Notes: generated by a model from the letters alone, not told the origin. DNA of 64,000 nt from Oscillospiraceae bacterium (GCA_015066015.1 SVPE01000003.1:62001-126000), one strand, 5' to 3'; numbered from the stretch's first letter, positions 36,941 through 45,231 are shown. Program-made: numbers and translations.

Positions 36941-37378
36941 TTATGCTGCTGTGGTATCTGCCGGAGCTGTTGTTTCAGCCTCTGTCTGTGCTGCATATAC
37001 AGTCAATGTGCCGTCAGCAACATCTGTAAGGTAAAGAAGACCGTCCTGTTCAACAGTGAACTTATATTCTTTAGTAATTGTCTTGGACATGATTTCATAA
37101 ATCAGCTTAACAGCTGCTGAACCGTCATCAAGCTTTGAAACCGTATAGGAAGCGACCGTATCAATTTTAACCTTGCACTCGAGCTCAGGTATAAAAAGAT
37201 CCTCAAACTTTATAAGACACGAACCGTCCTCGTTGAAGCTGTAAGTGGTCATACCGTTAGAATCTCTCCATGTGCCGACAATAAGCTCTTCAGGTGACTT
37301 TCCACCGCAAGCCGTCAAAGCTGTAAGAAGTGTGAAAACACAGAAAATAACAACCGCTGCACGCTTGATCTTATTCAT
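36941..37378 (-). CDS. Lipoprotein with one lipocalin-like repeat domain
   Basis: 145 residues. Lipoprotein signal peptide with lipobox LTAC (Cys near 23) followed by GGKSPEEL. The domain begins VGTWRDSNGMTTYSFNEDG, related to the units of the three-domain neighbour, and ends with an Ala/Thr-rich tail. Tethered to the outer face of the membrane; role unknown. Confidence 0.75.
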   Translation of the reverse strand: MNKIKRAAVVIFCVFTLLTALTACGGKSPEELIVGTWRDSNGMTTYSFNEDGSCLIKFEDLFIPELECKVKIDTVASYTVSKLDDGSAAVKLIYEIMSKTITKEYKFTVEQDGLLYLTDVADGTLTVYAAQTEAETTAPADTTAA

Positions 37379-37524
37379 TTTCCGATTACCTCCTATCCTA
37401 ATTTTTTACACATTATAACACACTTTTCTTTATTTGTACAGTTAAATCCGTTTATTTTTTGTAATTTTTAAATTATTTTTTTGTTACTTTCCGCCCCGCA
37501 GAAAAAAGCCTCTTCAGCTGAATC

Positions 37525-37553
37525 TTGATAAAAATTACTCTTTGTGATAGAAT
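37525..37553 (+). promoter_or_regulatory. Promoter of the FkbM methyltransferase gene
   Basis: TTGATA (37525-37530), 17-base spacer, TAGAAT (37548-37553), 30 bases before the start codon. Confidence 0.6.
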
Positions 37554-37582
37554 AGAAAAAATTACATTTTCAGGTGAATTCC

Positions 37583-38641
37583 ATGACAGAAAAAATTACT
37601 GCTGTGCCCTTATGGGACTACCTTAAAGCTGCCGGAAAGCCTATTGTCCTTTACGGTATGGGCAACGGCGCCGATATGATTATCGAGGTGCTGGAGGGTC
37701 TAGGACTTGACTTCAGCGATGTTTTTGCCTCAGACGGCTTTGTAAGAGGTCACTTTTTCCACGGCAAAAAGGTGCTGACCTTTTCTGAGGTAAAGGAAAA
37801 GTATGAGGATTTCATTATCCTTATGACCTTTGCCGTACACGACAGAAAAACCCTTGACGCCATAAAGAAAATGAGCAAAGAATATGAGCTTTACTCCCCC
37901 ACCGTGCCGATTGCCGGCAAGGGACTTTTCACCCTCGGTTACATAAAAGAAAACGAGGAGCTTTTTGACAGAGCCTACTCCCTTCTTTACGATGAGCGCT
38001 CAAAAGAGGATTTCGTCAAGGTGCTCAACTTCAAGGTAAGCGGTGACCTTAGCTATCTTTTTTCCTGCGAATATGAAAAAAAACTCCTTTATGAAGAAAT
38101 ACTTCACCTCGGGAAATATGAAACAATTGTAGACCTGGGCGCCTACGACGGCGATACGATAAGGGAGTTTCTTTCCTTTACCGGCGGCAACTACAAAAGG
38201 ATAATCGCCTTTGAGCCTGACGGGAAAAACTTCCGTAAGCTGAGTGCAAAAACCGAGGGTATGGAAAACCTTGAGCTTTATAACCTCAGCGCCTGGAATA
38301 AAAAGGAAACTCTTTTCTTCAGCAAGAAGAAGGGAAGAAATTCCCACCTTTCCGACGAGGGTATTCCCGTAGAGGCTGACAGTGTGGACAACACCGTAAA
38401 GGGTGAGGTCACCTTCATAAAAATGGACATAGAGGGTGCCGAGCTCAAGGCTCTTGAGGGAGCAAAAAACACTGTAAGCACCTTCAGACCCAAGCTTTAC
38501 GTCTGCGCCTATCACAGAAACGAGGATTTCTTCACACTCCCGATTAAAATCAAGGAGCTTTGCGAAAGCTACAGAATCTACTTCCGCCATCACCCCTACA
38601 TTCCCGCGTGGGAATCAAATTTTTACGCCATAGCCGACTGA
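37583..38641 (+). CDS. FkbM-family SAM-dependent methyltransferase
   Basis: 352 residues from the ATG at 37583, with AGGTGA five bases upstream. An N-terminal nucleotide-binding-like region (VLYGMGNGADMI) precedes the methyltransferase domain, with motif I IVDLGAYDGDT near 188 and the FkbM signature FIKMDIEGAELKALEGA near 276. Such proteins O-methylate sugars or polyketides. The target is unknown, and no polysaccharide genes adjoin it. Confidence 0.85.
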   Translation: MTEKITAVPLWDYLKAAGKPIVLYGMGNGADMIIEVLEGLGLDFSDVFASDGFVRGHFFHGKKVLTFSEVKEKYEDFIILMTFAVHDRKTLDAIKKMSKEYELYSPTVPIAGKGLFTLGYIKENEELFDRAYSLLYDERSKEDFVKVLNFKVSGDLSYLFSCEYEKKLLYEEILHLGKYETIVDLGAYDGDTIREFLSFTGGNYKRIIAFEPDGKNFRKLSAKTEGMENLELYNLSAWNKKETLFFSKKKGRNSHLSDEGIPVEADSVDNTVKGEVTFIKMDIEGAELKALEGAKNTVSTFRPKLYVCAYHRNEDFFTLPIKIKELCESYRIYFRHHPYIPAWESNFYAIAD

Positions 38642-38660
38642 TTATGTAATGCATTTAGGA

Positions 38661-38696
38661 TTTCTGTACACTGTTGCTCCTGTGACTTTACCGACA
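38661..38696. repeat. 36-bp sequence repeated near 53.36 kb
   Basis: It matches 53356-53391 at 31 of 36 positions by hand count; all five differences are transitions. The shared core is TGTGACTTTA-CGACA. Both copies are followed by a hairpin-rich stretch. Confidence 0.7.
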
Positions 38697-38715
38697 TTAA
38701 AAAAACCTGCCCTTC

Positions 38716-38921
38716 GAGGCGCACTCCGTAAGGAAGTGCGCCTCAACTAAGTTTGCCCTTTCGGGCAAGTGAAGTTATCTACGATAGTGAAGTTGTCCTG
38801 CGGACAGTGAAGTTTCGCCTACGGCGAAGTGGGCAAACTTAACTTCACTTGATCAGCAAGACCAAACTTCACTGCGAACAAAGTGAGCAACTTCACTTTT
38901 GCGTTAGCAAAAACTTCACTT
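38716..38921. repeat. AGTGAAGTT hairpin array with inverted partners
   Basis: A 10-bp hairpin GAGGCGCACT/AGTGCGCCTC comes first. Outer arms AAGTTTGCCC (38751-38760) and GGGCAAACTT (38831-38840) enclose TATC/GATA, GTCC/GGAC and TTCGCC/GGCGAA mini-hairpins separated by AGTGAAGTT (ends at 38776, 38794, 38814). To the right the inverse AACTTCACT occurs four times (38841, 38865, 38889, 38912). Together they make one large nested palindrome. The 470 bases between the FkbM and foldase genes hold no gene. Confidence 0.8.
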
Positions 38922-38991
38922 CACAAGCCGAAAAAAGAATCCGTTGTCTTTCGGCAAGTATTTACCTTTTTTCAAAGTGTGTAACCCACTA

Positions 38992-39030
38992 TGACACTTT
39001 CACAATCCTTGTGTAAAGTGTCATTTTTTT
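38992..39030 (+). terminator. Plus-strand terminator at the end of the AGTGAAGTT region
   Basis: Stem TGACACTTT/AAAGTGTCA with an inner CACA/TGTG pair, followed by seven T residues. It could end the FkbM transcript or a non-coding RNA containing the array. Confidence 0.75.
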
Positions 39031-39043
39031 ATTACGATAAAAA

Positions 39044-39081
39044 CCGAGAGCGACAACTTCTTTACGAAGTGTCTCTCTCGG
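39044..39081 (-). terminator. Terminator after the foldase gene
   Basis: Long stem beginning CCGAGAG/CTCTCGG and closing with CTTC/GAAG, with small mismatches. TTTTT follows on the minus strand. A T-run on the plus side makes it possibly bidirectional. Confidence 0.75.
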
Positions 39082-39114
39082 GAGCAGGTTTTTTTATTAG
39101 GATTAACACCGGGA

Positions 39115-40875
39115 TTAATATCCGAGTGAGTCACTGTAGCTGTAGTAGCTCTTAACGTTGTCGTAGATATTCTTTGCTGCAGTATCTCTGTCTGTGTTTA
39201 CAGCTGCACGCATCTCTTCATCAATCGCACTTACAGCAACGCTTTCACTTGCAACGAGCTCCTCATAGAATTCGGTGTAAGCCTCTGATGCAAGGTCTTC
39301 CTTGACTGTGTCAGCCCATGTTCTGACTGTCTTGTCAATAGCGTACATAATGTGGTAGCCGTAGGATGTTTCAACAATACCTACATCACCTGTTTTTCTG
39401 TCAAAGTCTGTTGCCCAGCCTTCAAACTCGGGAACCATCTGACCAAGAGGAACATTCTCATAGATACCGCCGTCTTTAGCGTTACCGTCAGATGAATGCT
39501 CAACTGCAAGAGCTGCGAAAGCATCCTCTGTCTTGTCGCCCTCAAGGTAGCTTGTAAGAACATCGATAGCCTTGTTGTAGCTTTCAACATCTGTTACGGG
39601 AGTCTTGATGTTATTTACAATTGTTACGTCGTACTTGCTTGCATCAAATTCCTTAGCAACAGCTTCTTCCTTTACATCGCCGTCAGTTGCTTTTTCGTCA
39701 GCAGCGGGGAACTGGATAAGGATGTGTCTTACATCGTAATCGTCAACTGTGTCAGCTGCCTTGTGTAAGGGAGCTACCATATAGTAAACGGTGAAGTCGC
39801 CTTCGCCTTCCTGAAGGTAAGTGTCGCCTGCCTTTGCAGCCTTTGCCCACTTGTGAGCTTCCTCGTCAAGAGCAAACTGTGAAAGTGATGCATCCTCAGT
39901 AAGTGTGAGTGTGTCGTCTGTAAGGAAGGTTTCTGCATCCTCGTCTTCGATTGACTTTGCGTGCTCGCTTGCAAGGGTCTTGAAGGATTCCTCATCCTTG
40001 ATGCCTGCAATGAAGTCCTCAGCTGCAGTCTTTGCTGCTGCGATTGCCTCTGCTGTAGCCTCAGTAGCACCCTCAGCAACATCAGCCTTTATTGTGTAGC
40101 TTCTGTAGGTCAAACGGCCGTATGTGTCAATACTGTCATTATATGCCTTTTCAACCTCTTCGTCTGTGTAGGAAGCCTTGAACTCATCCTGCTTTACCTG
40201 AGCAACTCTCTGAGCAAGTAAACGCTCGGAAAGAATCTTGCGGTAAAGATCCTCTGTCATACCCTTACCGTAGGAAAGACGCAGGTAAGCGTTTACAGAA
40301 TACTTTGAGCCGTCCTGATTTGTACGGCTTGTGTCAATCTGCTCAAATTCCTTGTCAATTGAAGCCAGATCTTCCTCTGTAAGAGTGATGCCGTTTTCTT
40401 CAGCATAAGCAACACAAGCCTTTACAAACTGAATGTTATCAATTGCTGCCTTGCTGAAATAGTCTGCCAATGTAGGATCTTCGTAGCCTTCGAGCTCACT
40501 GTTGTACTTCTGTGATGTAAGGCTCTTTGTAAAGTCGAAGCCCATATTCATACCGTACATCTCATACTGTACTGCCATCTGAATGGTCTCCTGAAGAGCT
40601 GCGGTGTAATAATATGAATACTCGTACTTATCAATTTCGGTTTCACCGACAGTCATAATAACCTTGTTTCTTTCAAAAACGCCGTTATTGTTGAGGAGTC
40701 CGCCGACAATTGAGCCGAGGATTGCAATTACGATAACAATAGCAATTGCACCGGCAATTCTGTTCTGGGTCTTTTCAGAAATGTGCTTTTTTGATTTGCT
40801 CTTTGCTGCCTTGGCAATACGCTTTTTTCTTTCCTCACGATAAAGCTCTGCAGCGCTTTTTTCTTGTTTAGCCAT
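39115..40875 (-). CDS. Membrane-anchored SurA/PpiC-type peptidyl-prolyl isomerase (foldase)
   Basis: 586 residues. A Lys/Arg-rich cytosolic N-terminus precedes one membrane segment (about 37-60, AGAIAIVIVIAILGSIVGGLL). A large SurA_N-like helical region follows, then a PpiC parvulin domain near 395-510 (VRHILIQFP, HSSDGNAKDGGIYEN, GYHIMYAID). It probably assists folding of exported proteins. There is no lipobox, unlike PrsA. Ends in a Tyr/Ser-rich stretch (YSYSDSLGY). Confidence 0.82.
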   Translation of the reverse strand: MAKQEKSAAELYREERKKRIAKAAKSKSKKHISEKTQNRIAGAIAIVIVIAILGSIVGGLLNNNGVFERNKVIMTVGETEIDKYEYSYYYTAALQETIQMAVQYEMYGMNMGFDFTKSLTSQKYNSELEGYEDPTLADYFSKAAIDNIQFVKACVAYAEENGITLTEEDLASIDKEFEQIDTSRTNQDGSKYSVNAYLRLSYGKGMTEDLYRKILSERLLAQRVAQVKQDEFKASYTDEEVEKAYNDSIDTYGRLTYRSYTIKADVAEGATEATAEAIAAAKTAAEDFIAGIKDEESFKTLASEHAKSIEDEDAETFLTDDTLTLTEDASLSQFALDEEAHKWAKAAKAGDTYLQEGEGDFTVYYMVAPLHKAADTVDDYDVRHILIQFPAADEKATDGDVKEEAVAKEFDASKYDVTIVNNIKTPVTDVESYNKAIDVLTSYLEGDKTEDAFAALAVEHSSDGNAKDGGIYENVPLGQMVPEFEGWATDFDRKTGDVGIVETSYGYHIMYAIDKTVRTWADTVKEDLASEAYTEFYEELVASESVAVSAIDEEMRAAVNTDRDTAAKNIYDNVKSYYSYSDSLGY

Positions 40876-41063
40876 AGGGATTCATCCTTTTCTTGAAATT
40901 TTTTCGGAGAGTTAATCCGCATACCCACCTATTTTACACTATAATACGAAAAAAAGCAAGTAAATTATCAAACTCCGATAAAATATAATTTTTCTAAGTA
41001 TATAACAACTAACTAAATTATAGTTAAATTTTTGACCTCAGAATTCACATTACCCCCTGAAAG

Positions 41064-41104
41064 CAGTTTACTGTCCGATTTTTGGGATAGTAAACTGTTT
41101 TTTT
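41064..41104 (+). terminator. Orphan plus-strand terminator
   Basis: CAGTTTACT/AGTAAACTG 9-bp stem followed by seven T residues. No plus-strand gene lies upstream, so it either insulates the sigma-like operon or ends an unrecognised short transcript. Confidence 0.65.
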
Positions 41105-41114
41105 CTCTGTATTA

Positions 41115-41143
41115 TTGACAGAAGCGTTTTTATTCTCTAAAAT
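41115..41143 (+). promoter_or_regulatory. Promoter of the sigma-like operon
   Basis: TTGACA (41115-41120), 17-base spacer, TAAAAT (41138-41143). Confidence 0.7.
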
Positions 41144-41151
41144 TAAATTAA

Positions 41152-41165
41152 CGAACAAATGTTCG
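41152..41165 (+). promoter_or_regulatory. LexA (SOS) box over the start of the sigma-like transcript
   Basis: CGAACAAATGTTCG is a perfect palindrome of the GAAC-N4-GTTC form and matches the Gram-positive SOS consensus CGAACRNRYGTTYC at 13 of 14 positions. It lies nine bases after the -10, where a bound repressor would block initiation. Confidence 0.7.
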
Positions 41166-41211
41166 ACCCGTTAAATTGATTCCGCAACTAAAACACACAG
41201 GAGGAGTTAAA

Positions 41212-41853
41212 ATGTCATTTACCATAAACAATTTTTCTGATGTAGAAAAATCCGATGCAAGCCGTTCCTTTTCCGTCTGGCAAAGTAAAAACCACGAAAT
41301 CGAAGACGAAGGCGCCATCAGAAAAAGAAAAGCCGAGCTCTACGCCCTTGTAAGAAAGGTTATAAAAAACGAGCTCGATCCCCTGCAGCAGGAAATTATC
41401 CGCCTGCACTGGTACGAAGAAAAAAGTCTCAATGATATTGCATCAATGCTCGGTCTTGACCGTTCAACCGTTTTCAGAAAGGAGAAAAAAATCAACGAAA
41501 TCATCTACGACAAGCTCAAGTACGCCATAGAGTACCGCTTCGGTGAAAAAATCTCTCAAGCCGACCTCCCGGCCTCAAAGAAAGAGCGCTTCGCCTGCTG
41601 TCCCATTGAGGGCAAAAGCATTTCAATGCGCCTTCGAGACCTCAGGTTCCGTCTCGACATCTGCGAAAAAGAGGTTTTCAGAGAGACAGGCATTAAAAGC
41701 AGCAGACTGAAATTCATAGAATCCGACGGCGAACAGATAACCGTACCCGAGCTTAAGAAACTGACTATTCTCTACGGAACAACAAGCGACTACATACTTT
41801 TCGGACGGGCACCGAAATACTTCAAGGGAGGACGGCAGCTTTATGACACTTGA
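41212..41853 (+). CDS. Sigma-70-region-4-like DNA-binding protein with a second HTH
   Basis: 213 residues from the ATG at 41212 behind AGGAGG. Residues 50-100 match a sigma region 4 helix-turn-helix (DPLQQEIIRLHWYEEKSLND, then ASMLGLDRSTVFRKEKKI). After a linker, residues 140-205 look like an Xre-type helix-turn-helix (MRLRDLRFRLDICEKEV, ending YGTTSDYILFG). No region 2 is visible, so it is not a full sigma factor. It probably regulates transcription. Its promoter carries a LexA box. Confidence 0.65.
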   Translation: MSFTINNFSDVEKSDASRSFSVWQSKNHEIEDEGAIRKRKAELYALVRKVIKNELDPLQQEIIRLHWYEEKSLNDIASMLGLDRSTVFRKEKKINEIIYDKLKYAIEYRFGEKISQADLPASKKERFACCPIEGKSISMRLRDLRFRLDICEKEVFRETGIKSSRLKFIESDGEQITVPELKKLTILYGTTSDYILFGRAPKYFKGGRQLYDT

Positions 41854-42091
41854 ACATCTTTATGAACAATACATACTTTCAATCGAAAAACAAAAAGTCC
41901 TGATAGACGAATACCGACACAGACTCCGTGATGCTCAGAGAGTCGGACGTCAGGGTGATGTTGCATCATTAAACAAGCATCTCAACCTGCTTTACGAGGA
42001 AAAATACGAGCTCGAGGGCCGTGCTGCAGAAATGAAGGGCTACTTCAGAAAGTCTGCAAGCAACCCCGACAGCCCCTGTGTGAGCTGCTGA
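41843..42091 (+). CDS. Small coiled-coil protein partnered with the sigma-like gene
   Basis: 82 residues, charged and helical (YEQYILSIEKQKVLIDEY, then KHLNLLYEEKYELEGRAAEM), probably a coiled coil. It overlaps the sigma-like gene by 11 bases and has GGGAGG upstream, so it is co-expressed. It ends PCVSC. No known family recognised; a partner or antagonist of the upstream protein is possible. Confidence 0.65.
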   Translation: MTLEHLYEQYILSIEKQKVLIDEYRHRLRDAQRVGRQGDVASLNKHLNLLYEEKYELEGRAAEMKGYFRKSASNPDSPCVSC

Positions 42092-42095
42092 GGCG

Positions 42096-42202
42096 ACGCC
42101 CTCCCGCAAAATCCGAAGGATTTTTCCACCGCGGATGTGAGGTTGCTTTCAGTCAGGTGACTGAGGCAGCGGTGGCGTACCGGAGGTACGGCGGGAGGGC
42201 GT
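42096..42202. repeat. Cloverleaf-like repeat, divergent copy E
   Basis: Outer stem ACGCCCTCCCGC/GCGGGAGGGCGT, 12 bp perfect. Inside are AAAATCC/GGATTTT with a GAA loop, CCACCGC/GCGGTGG enclosing TCAGTCA/TGACTGA, and CGTACC/GGTACG. The architecture equals copies A-D, but the stems are different. It begins four bases after the stop of the 82-residue gene, so it is likely transcribed with it. Confidence 0.8.
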
Positions 42203-42267
42203 AATTTACCGCAGGAACAAAGTAAAAATACATTTTGCGAGCACTAAAAACACACTTCAATTAAATA

Positions 42268-42309
42268 AAAGCAGATATTTTCAGTCATATTACTAAAAAT
42301 ACCTGCTTT
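42268..42309 (-). terminator. Terminator of the potABCD operon
   Basis: 14-bp stem AAAGCAG-TATTTT with one wobble, loop about 14 bases. On the minus strand it ends CTGCTTTTATTTAA, 45 bases after the potD stop. Confidence 0.65.
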
Positions 42310-42353
42310 TTGTTTTGTTTTCGGTCTGTGCTTAATACAACAGCCCGGCAAAA

Positions 42354-43568
42354 TTACTGCTCGGGGAAATTGTACCAATATTCCCTGCGCTTTTTGGTAA
42401 TTGCCTTTTTAACTGCAAATGCGACCGATATGACCGCCACAAATGCAAAGCCTACATAAATGTGGGTATTGTCCGTTCCGTGTATACGGATTTCGCTCCA
42501 CAAATCCGAGAACATTGTAAGGGTTTCTCTGGGGAGGTTGTGGAAATATTCGGTATCGGGCATATTCTCCTCAGTGGGATAAAGATAAGGATTATTCTTC
42601 ATCTCCTCGTAATCGGGATGCTCAAGCACACCCGTATTCGGAGTCGCGTAGCCGATGTAAAATGCATTGCTCAGTGCAACCTCGGGGTCAAGCAAAAAAT
42701 TGATGTACTTGATTGCAGCATCGTAATTCTGTGCACATTCGGGAATACATATTGAGTCAACAAAAATGTTTACACCTTCCTTGGGATAAACAAAGTCAAG
42801 GTCAGGATTGACAGACTGCATAAGAATGAAGTCGCCTACATAGTAAGGCACCATTGCAGCCTCGCCGCTTTCCATTTTGTTGAAAATTTCATCCATAACA
42901 TAGCCCTGAAGAAGAGGCTTCTGCTCAACGAGAAGCTGAGCAACGTCGGAAAGCTCCTTTTCGTCTGTCGAGTTAAGGGAATAGCCGAGTATTTTCTGTG
43001 CAACAGCAAAGGCGTCACGTGGATTGTCAATCATAAGAATTTTACCCGCGTATCTCTCATCCCAAAGAGCAGTCCAGCTTGTAGGACGCTCCTCGACCAT
43101 TTTTGTGTTGTAAATAAGACCTACCATGCCGACGTTATAAGGCACAGAGTATCTGTTTTCCGGGTCAAAGTACATATTACGGTAATCCTCGGAAATGTAC
43201 TTATAATTCGGAATTGAGCTGACATCGACGGGAAGAAGCATATCCTCGTCAATCATTCTTTCAATCATATAATCCGACGGAATAATGATATCATAGCTTG
43301 CACCGCCGTTTTTGATTTTCGGATACATATCCTCATTGCTTTCGTAGGTTACATAATTGACCCTGATGCCTGTCAGCTTTTCAAATTCGGCGTTTACGTC
43401 AATAAGCCCGTCTTCGTAGGTGTCGGAGATGTACTCGCCCCAGTTGAAAACGTTTATTGTAGTACCCTCGCTGCCCTTGTAAAAATCCTCGTTTTCATAT
43501 GCCGAAGCACTGAAGGACACAAGGCAGACCGTAATCAGCACAGAAAAAAGGTAAAAGATTTTTTTCAT
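42354..43568 (-). CDS. potD: Spermidine/putrescine-binding protein PotD with a C-terminal membrane anchor
   Basis: 404 residues. Signal peptide ending SFSASA, then the PotD core: NVFNWGEYI near 39, YESNEDMYPK, PSDYMIERM, YNVGMVGLIYN and WTALWDERY. No lipobox is visible. Residues about 368-385 form a hydrophobic helix (IYVGFAFVAVISVAFAV) with a positively charged tail, so the protein is probably held by a C-terminal helix instead of a lipid. Start overlaps potC by four bases. Confidence 0.9.
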   Translation of the reverse strand: MKKIFYLFSVLITVCLVSFSASAYENEDFYKGSEGTTINVFNWGEYISDTYEDGLIDVNAEFEKLTGIRVNYVTYESNEDMYPKIKNGGASYDIIIPSDYMIERMIDEDMLLPVDVSSIPNYKYISEDYRNMYFDPENRYSVPYNVGMVGLIYNTKMVEERPTSWTALWDERYAGKILMIDNPRDAFAVAQKILGYSLNSTDEKELSDVAQLLVEQKPLLQGYVMDEIFNKMESGEAAMVPYYVGDFILMQSVNPDLDFVYPKEGVNIFVDSICIPECAQNYDAAIKYINFLLDPEVALSNAFYIGYATPNTGVLEHPDYEEMKNNPYLYPTEENMPDTEYFHNLPRETLTMFSDLWSEIRIHGTDNTHIYVGFAFVAVISVAFAVKKAITKKRREYWYNFPEQ

Positions 43569-44407
43569 CTCTTATCCCCCTTTCCCTTGCCAAGCTTGTT
43601 TTCCATTTTCTTGTCACCGTAAAACTGTGACACGTTAAGAAGCACAAGCAAAAGAAGAATAGCAACAAAAATAATTGTGGAAAGAGCATACATATCGGGG
43701 GTAACTCTCTTTTTTGTCATTGAGAAGATTCTTATGGGAAGGGTCTCAAATGAGGGACCCTGGGTAAAGTAGCTGATAACAAAGTCATCAAGTGACAGTG
43801 TAAAGCTCATCATAAGTCCCGAAAGAATACCCGTTGAAATCGAGGGAAGGACAACCTTGAAAAAGCTTTGCACGGGAGTGCAACCAAGGTCCATTGCAGC
43901 CTCGGGAAGATACTTGTCAAGCTGTCTGAGCTTGGGAAGCACCGATAAAATTACATAGGGAAGGTTGAAGGTAACATGGGCAATAAGCATTGTACCGAAG
44001 CCGAGAGCATCATTTTTGCCGATGAGCTTTGCACAGAAGATGAAAAGCAGCATCATGGATATACCTGTAACAATTTCCGGATTCATCATCGGGATATTTG
44101 TGACACCCATTGTCAGCTTTTTTATATGCTTGTTTCTGAAAATGCTGATGCCTACCGAGGCGGCAGTGCCCATAACCGTTGCAATAATTGACGATGAAAC
44201 GGCAAGAACAAGCGTGTTTCTCAGCGCATTCATTGTTGCCTCATCGTTGAGAAGGCTCTCATACCAGCGAAGGGAAAAGCCCGTAAATACGCCCGTACTT
44301 GCACTTGAGTTGAAGGAAAAGAAAATCATTACAATAATCGGTGCATAAAGAAACAGCATCATAAGTGCAACATAAATCTTTGATGATAGAGGCATCTTTC
44401 TTTTCAT
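43565..44407 (-). CDS. potC: Polyamine ABC transporter permease PotC
   Basis: 280 residues, about six membrane segments. The EAA loop EAAMDLGCTPVQSFFKVVLP near 172-191 contacts PotA. Overlaps potB and potD by four bases each (ATGA). Confidence 0.93.
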   Translation of the reverse strand: MKRKMPLSSKIYVALMMLFLYAPIIVMIFFSFNSSASTGVFTGFSLRWYESLLNDEATMNALRNTLVLAVSSSIIATVMGTAASVGISIFRNKHIKKLTMGVTNIPMMNPEIVTGISMMLLFIFCAKLIGKNDALGFGTMLIAHVTFNLPYVILSVLPKLRQLDKYLPEAAMDLGCTPVQSFFKVVLPSISTGILSGLMMSFTLSLDDFVISYFTQGPSFETLPIRIFSMTKKRVTPDMYALSTIIFVAILLLLVLLNVSQFYGDKKMENKLGKGKGDKR

Positions 44408-45231
44408 ATAAGAACACCTCCGTCCTCATCGTCACCGGTAAAGCGGTTCATTACCATCATACAGATGATAATAAGCACCATAAGCACCATGGAAAGTGCC
44501 GCACCGAGGTTATAGTTGTTTGCAGACTTGAACTGCATTTCAATTACGTCACCGATAAGTGAGAATGTGTTTCCGCCAAGCTTCTTTGAAATATAGAAGG
44601 TTGAAACAGAGGGCACGAAAACCATTGTAAAGCCTGATGCGATACCCGGAAGCGTAAGAGGAAGAATAACGTCCTTGAAGGTACGTATTTTGTTTGCGCC
44701 CAGATCCTCTGCAGCCTCAATAAGACTCATATCCATCTTTGCCATAATAGAGTAAAGAGGCAGAATCATATAGGGAATATAGTTGTAGACCATACCCAGT
44801 ACAACTGCGCTCTGGGTATTTATCATATGGATATTAGGCAGATTCAATGCAGTGAGTGTGTTGTTTATAATTCCCGTATCCTGAAGAAGAATCATCATAG
44901 AATAGGTTCTTATAAGCAGATTCATCCACATAGGCAGCATAACAAGTATCATCATCGTACGCTGAACGTTTGCCGTTGTTCTTGCCATAATATAAGCGAG
45001 AGGATAAGCTATCACAAGGCTTATAACCGTTGCAATAAATCCGAGCCAGATAGAGGTAAGCATTACATCCTTGTACTTTCCGATGTCGGAAATATACTCA
45101 AGGGTAAAGTTACCGTCAGCATCTGTCACAGAATAAATAAGCACAAAAATCAGGGGCACGATAATGAAAAGACCTGCCCATACAAGATAAGGCGCTGCTG
45201 TGAGCTTTTTCATAACGGAGCTTTTTTTCAT
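44404..45231 (-). CDS. potB: Polyamine ABC transporter permease PotB
   Basis: 275 residues, about six membrane segments, EAA loop EAAEDLGANKIRTFKDVILP near 173-192. It pairs with PotC to form the channel. Starts three bases after potA. Confidence 0.93.
   Translation of the reverse strand: MKKSSVMKKLTAAPYLVWAGLFIIVPLIFVLIYSVTDADGNFTLEYISDIGKYKDVMLTSIWLGFIATVISLVIAYPLAYIMARTTANVQRTMMILVMLPMWMNLLIRTYSMMILLQDTGIINNTLTALNLPNIHMINTQSAVVLGMVYNYIPYMILPLYSIMAKMDMSLIEAAEDLGANKIRTFKDVILPLTLPGIASGFTMVFVPSVSTFYISKKLGGNTFSLIGDVIEMQFKSANNYNLGAALSMVLMVLIIICMMVMNRFTGDDEDGGVLI

Larger units (their letters stand above)
40876..41211. other. Intergenic region between the foldase and the sigma-like gene
   Basis: 336 bases without a gene. 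It holds AT-rich sequence, an orphan plus-strand terminator-like hairpin (41064-41104), a plus-strand promoter (41115-41143) and a LexA-type box (41152-41165). Confidence 0.6.

Noticed and set aside
38000-38593. 197-codon open frame on the minus strand
   Set aside because: Antisense to the FkbM methyltransferase; it is a mirror of its codon pattern with no motif support.
38716-38921. CRISPR-like array
   Set aside because: Repeat units are 9 bp, separated by self-complementary mini-hairpins of a few bases, and appear in both orientations. No cas genes nearby.
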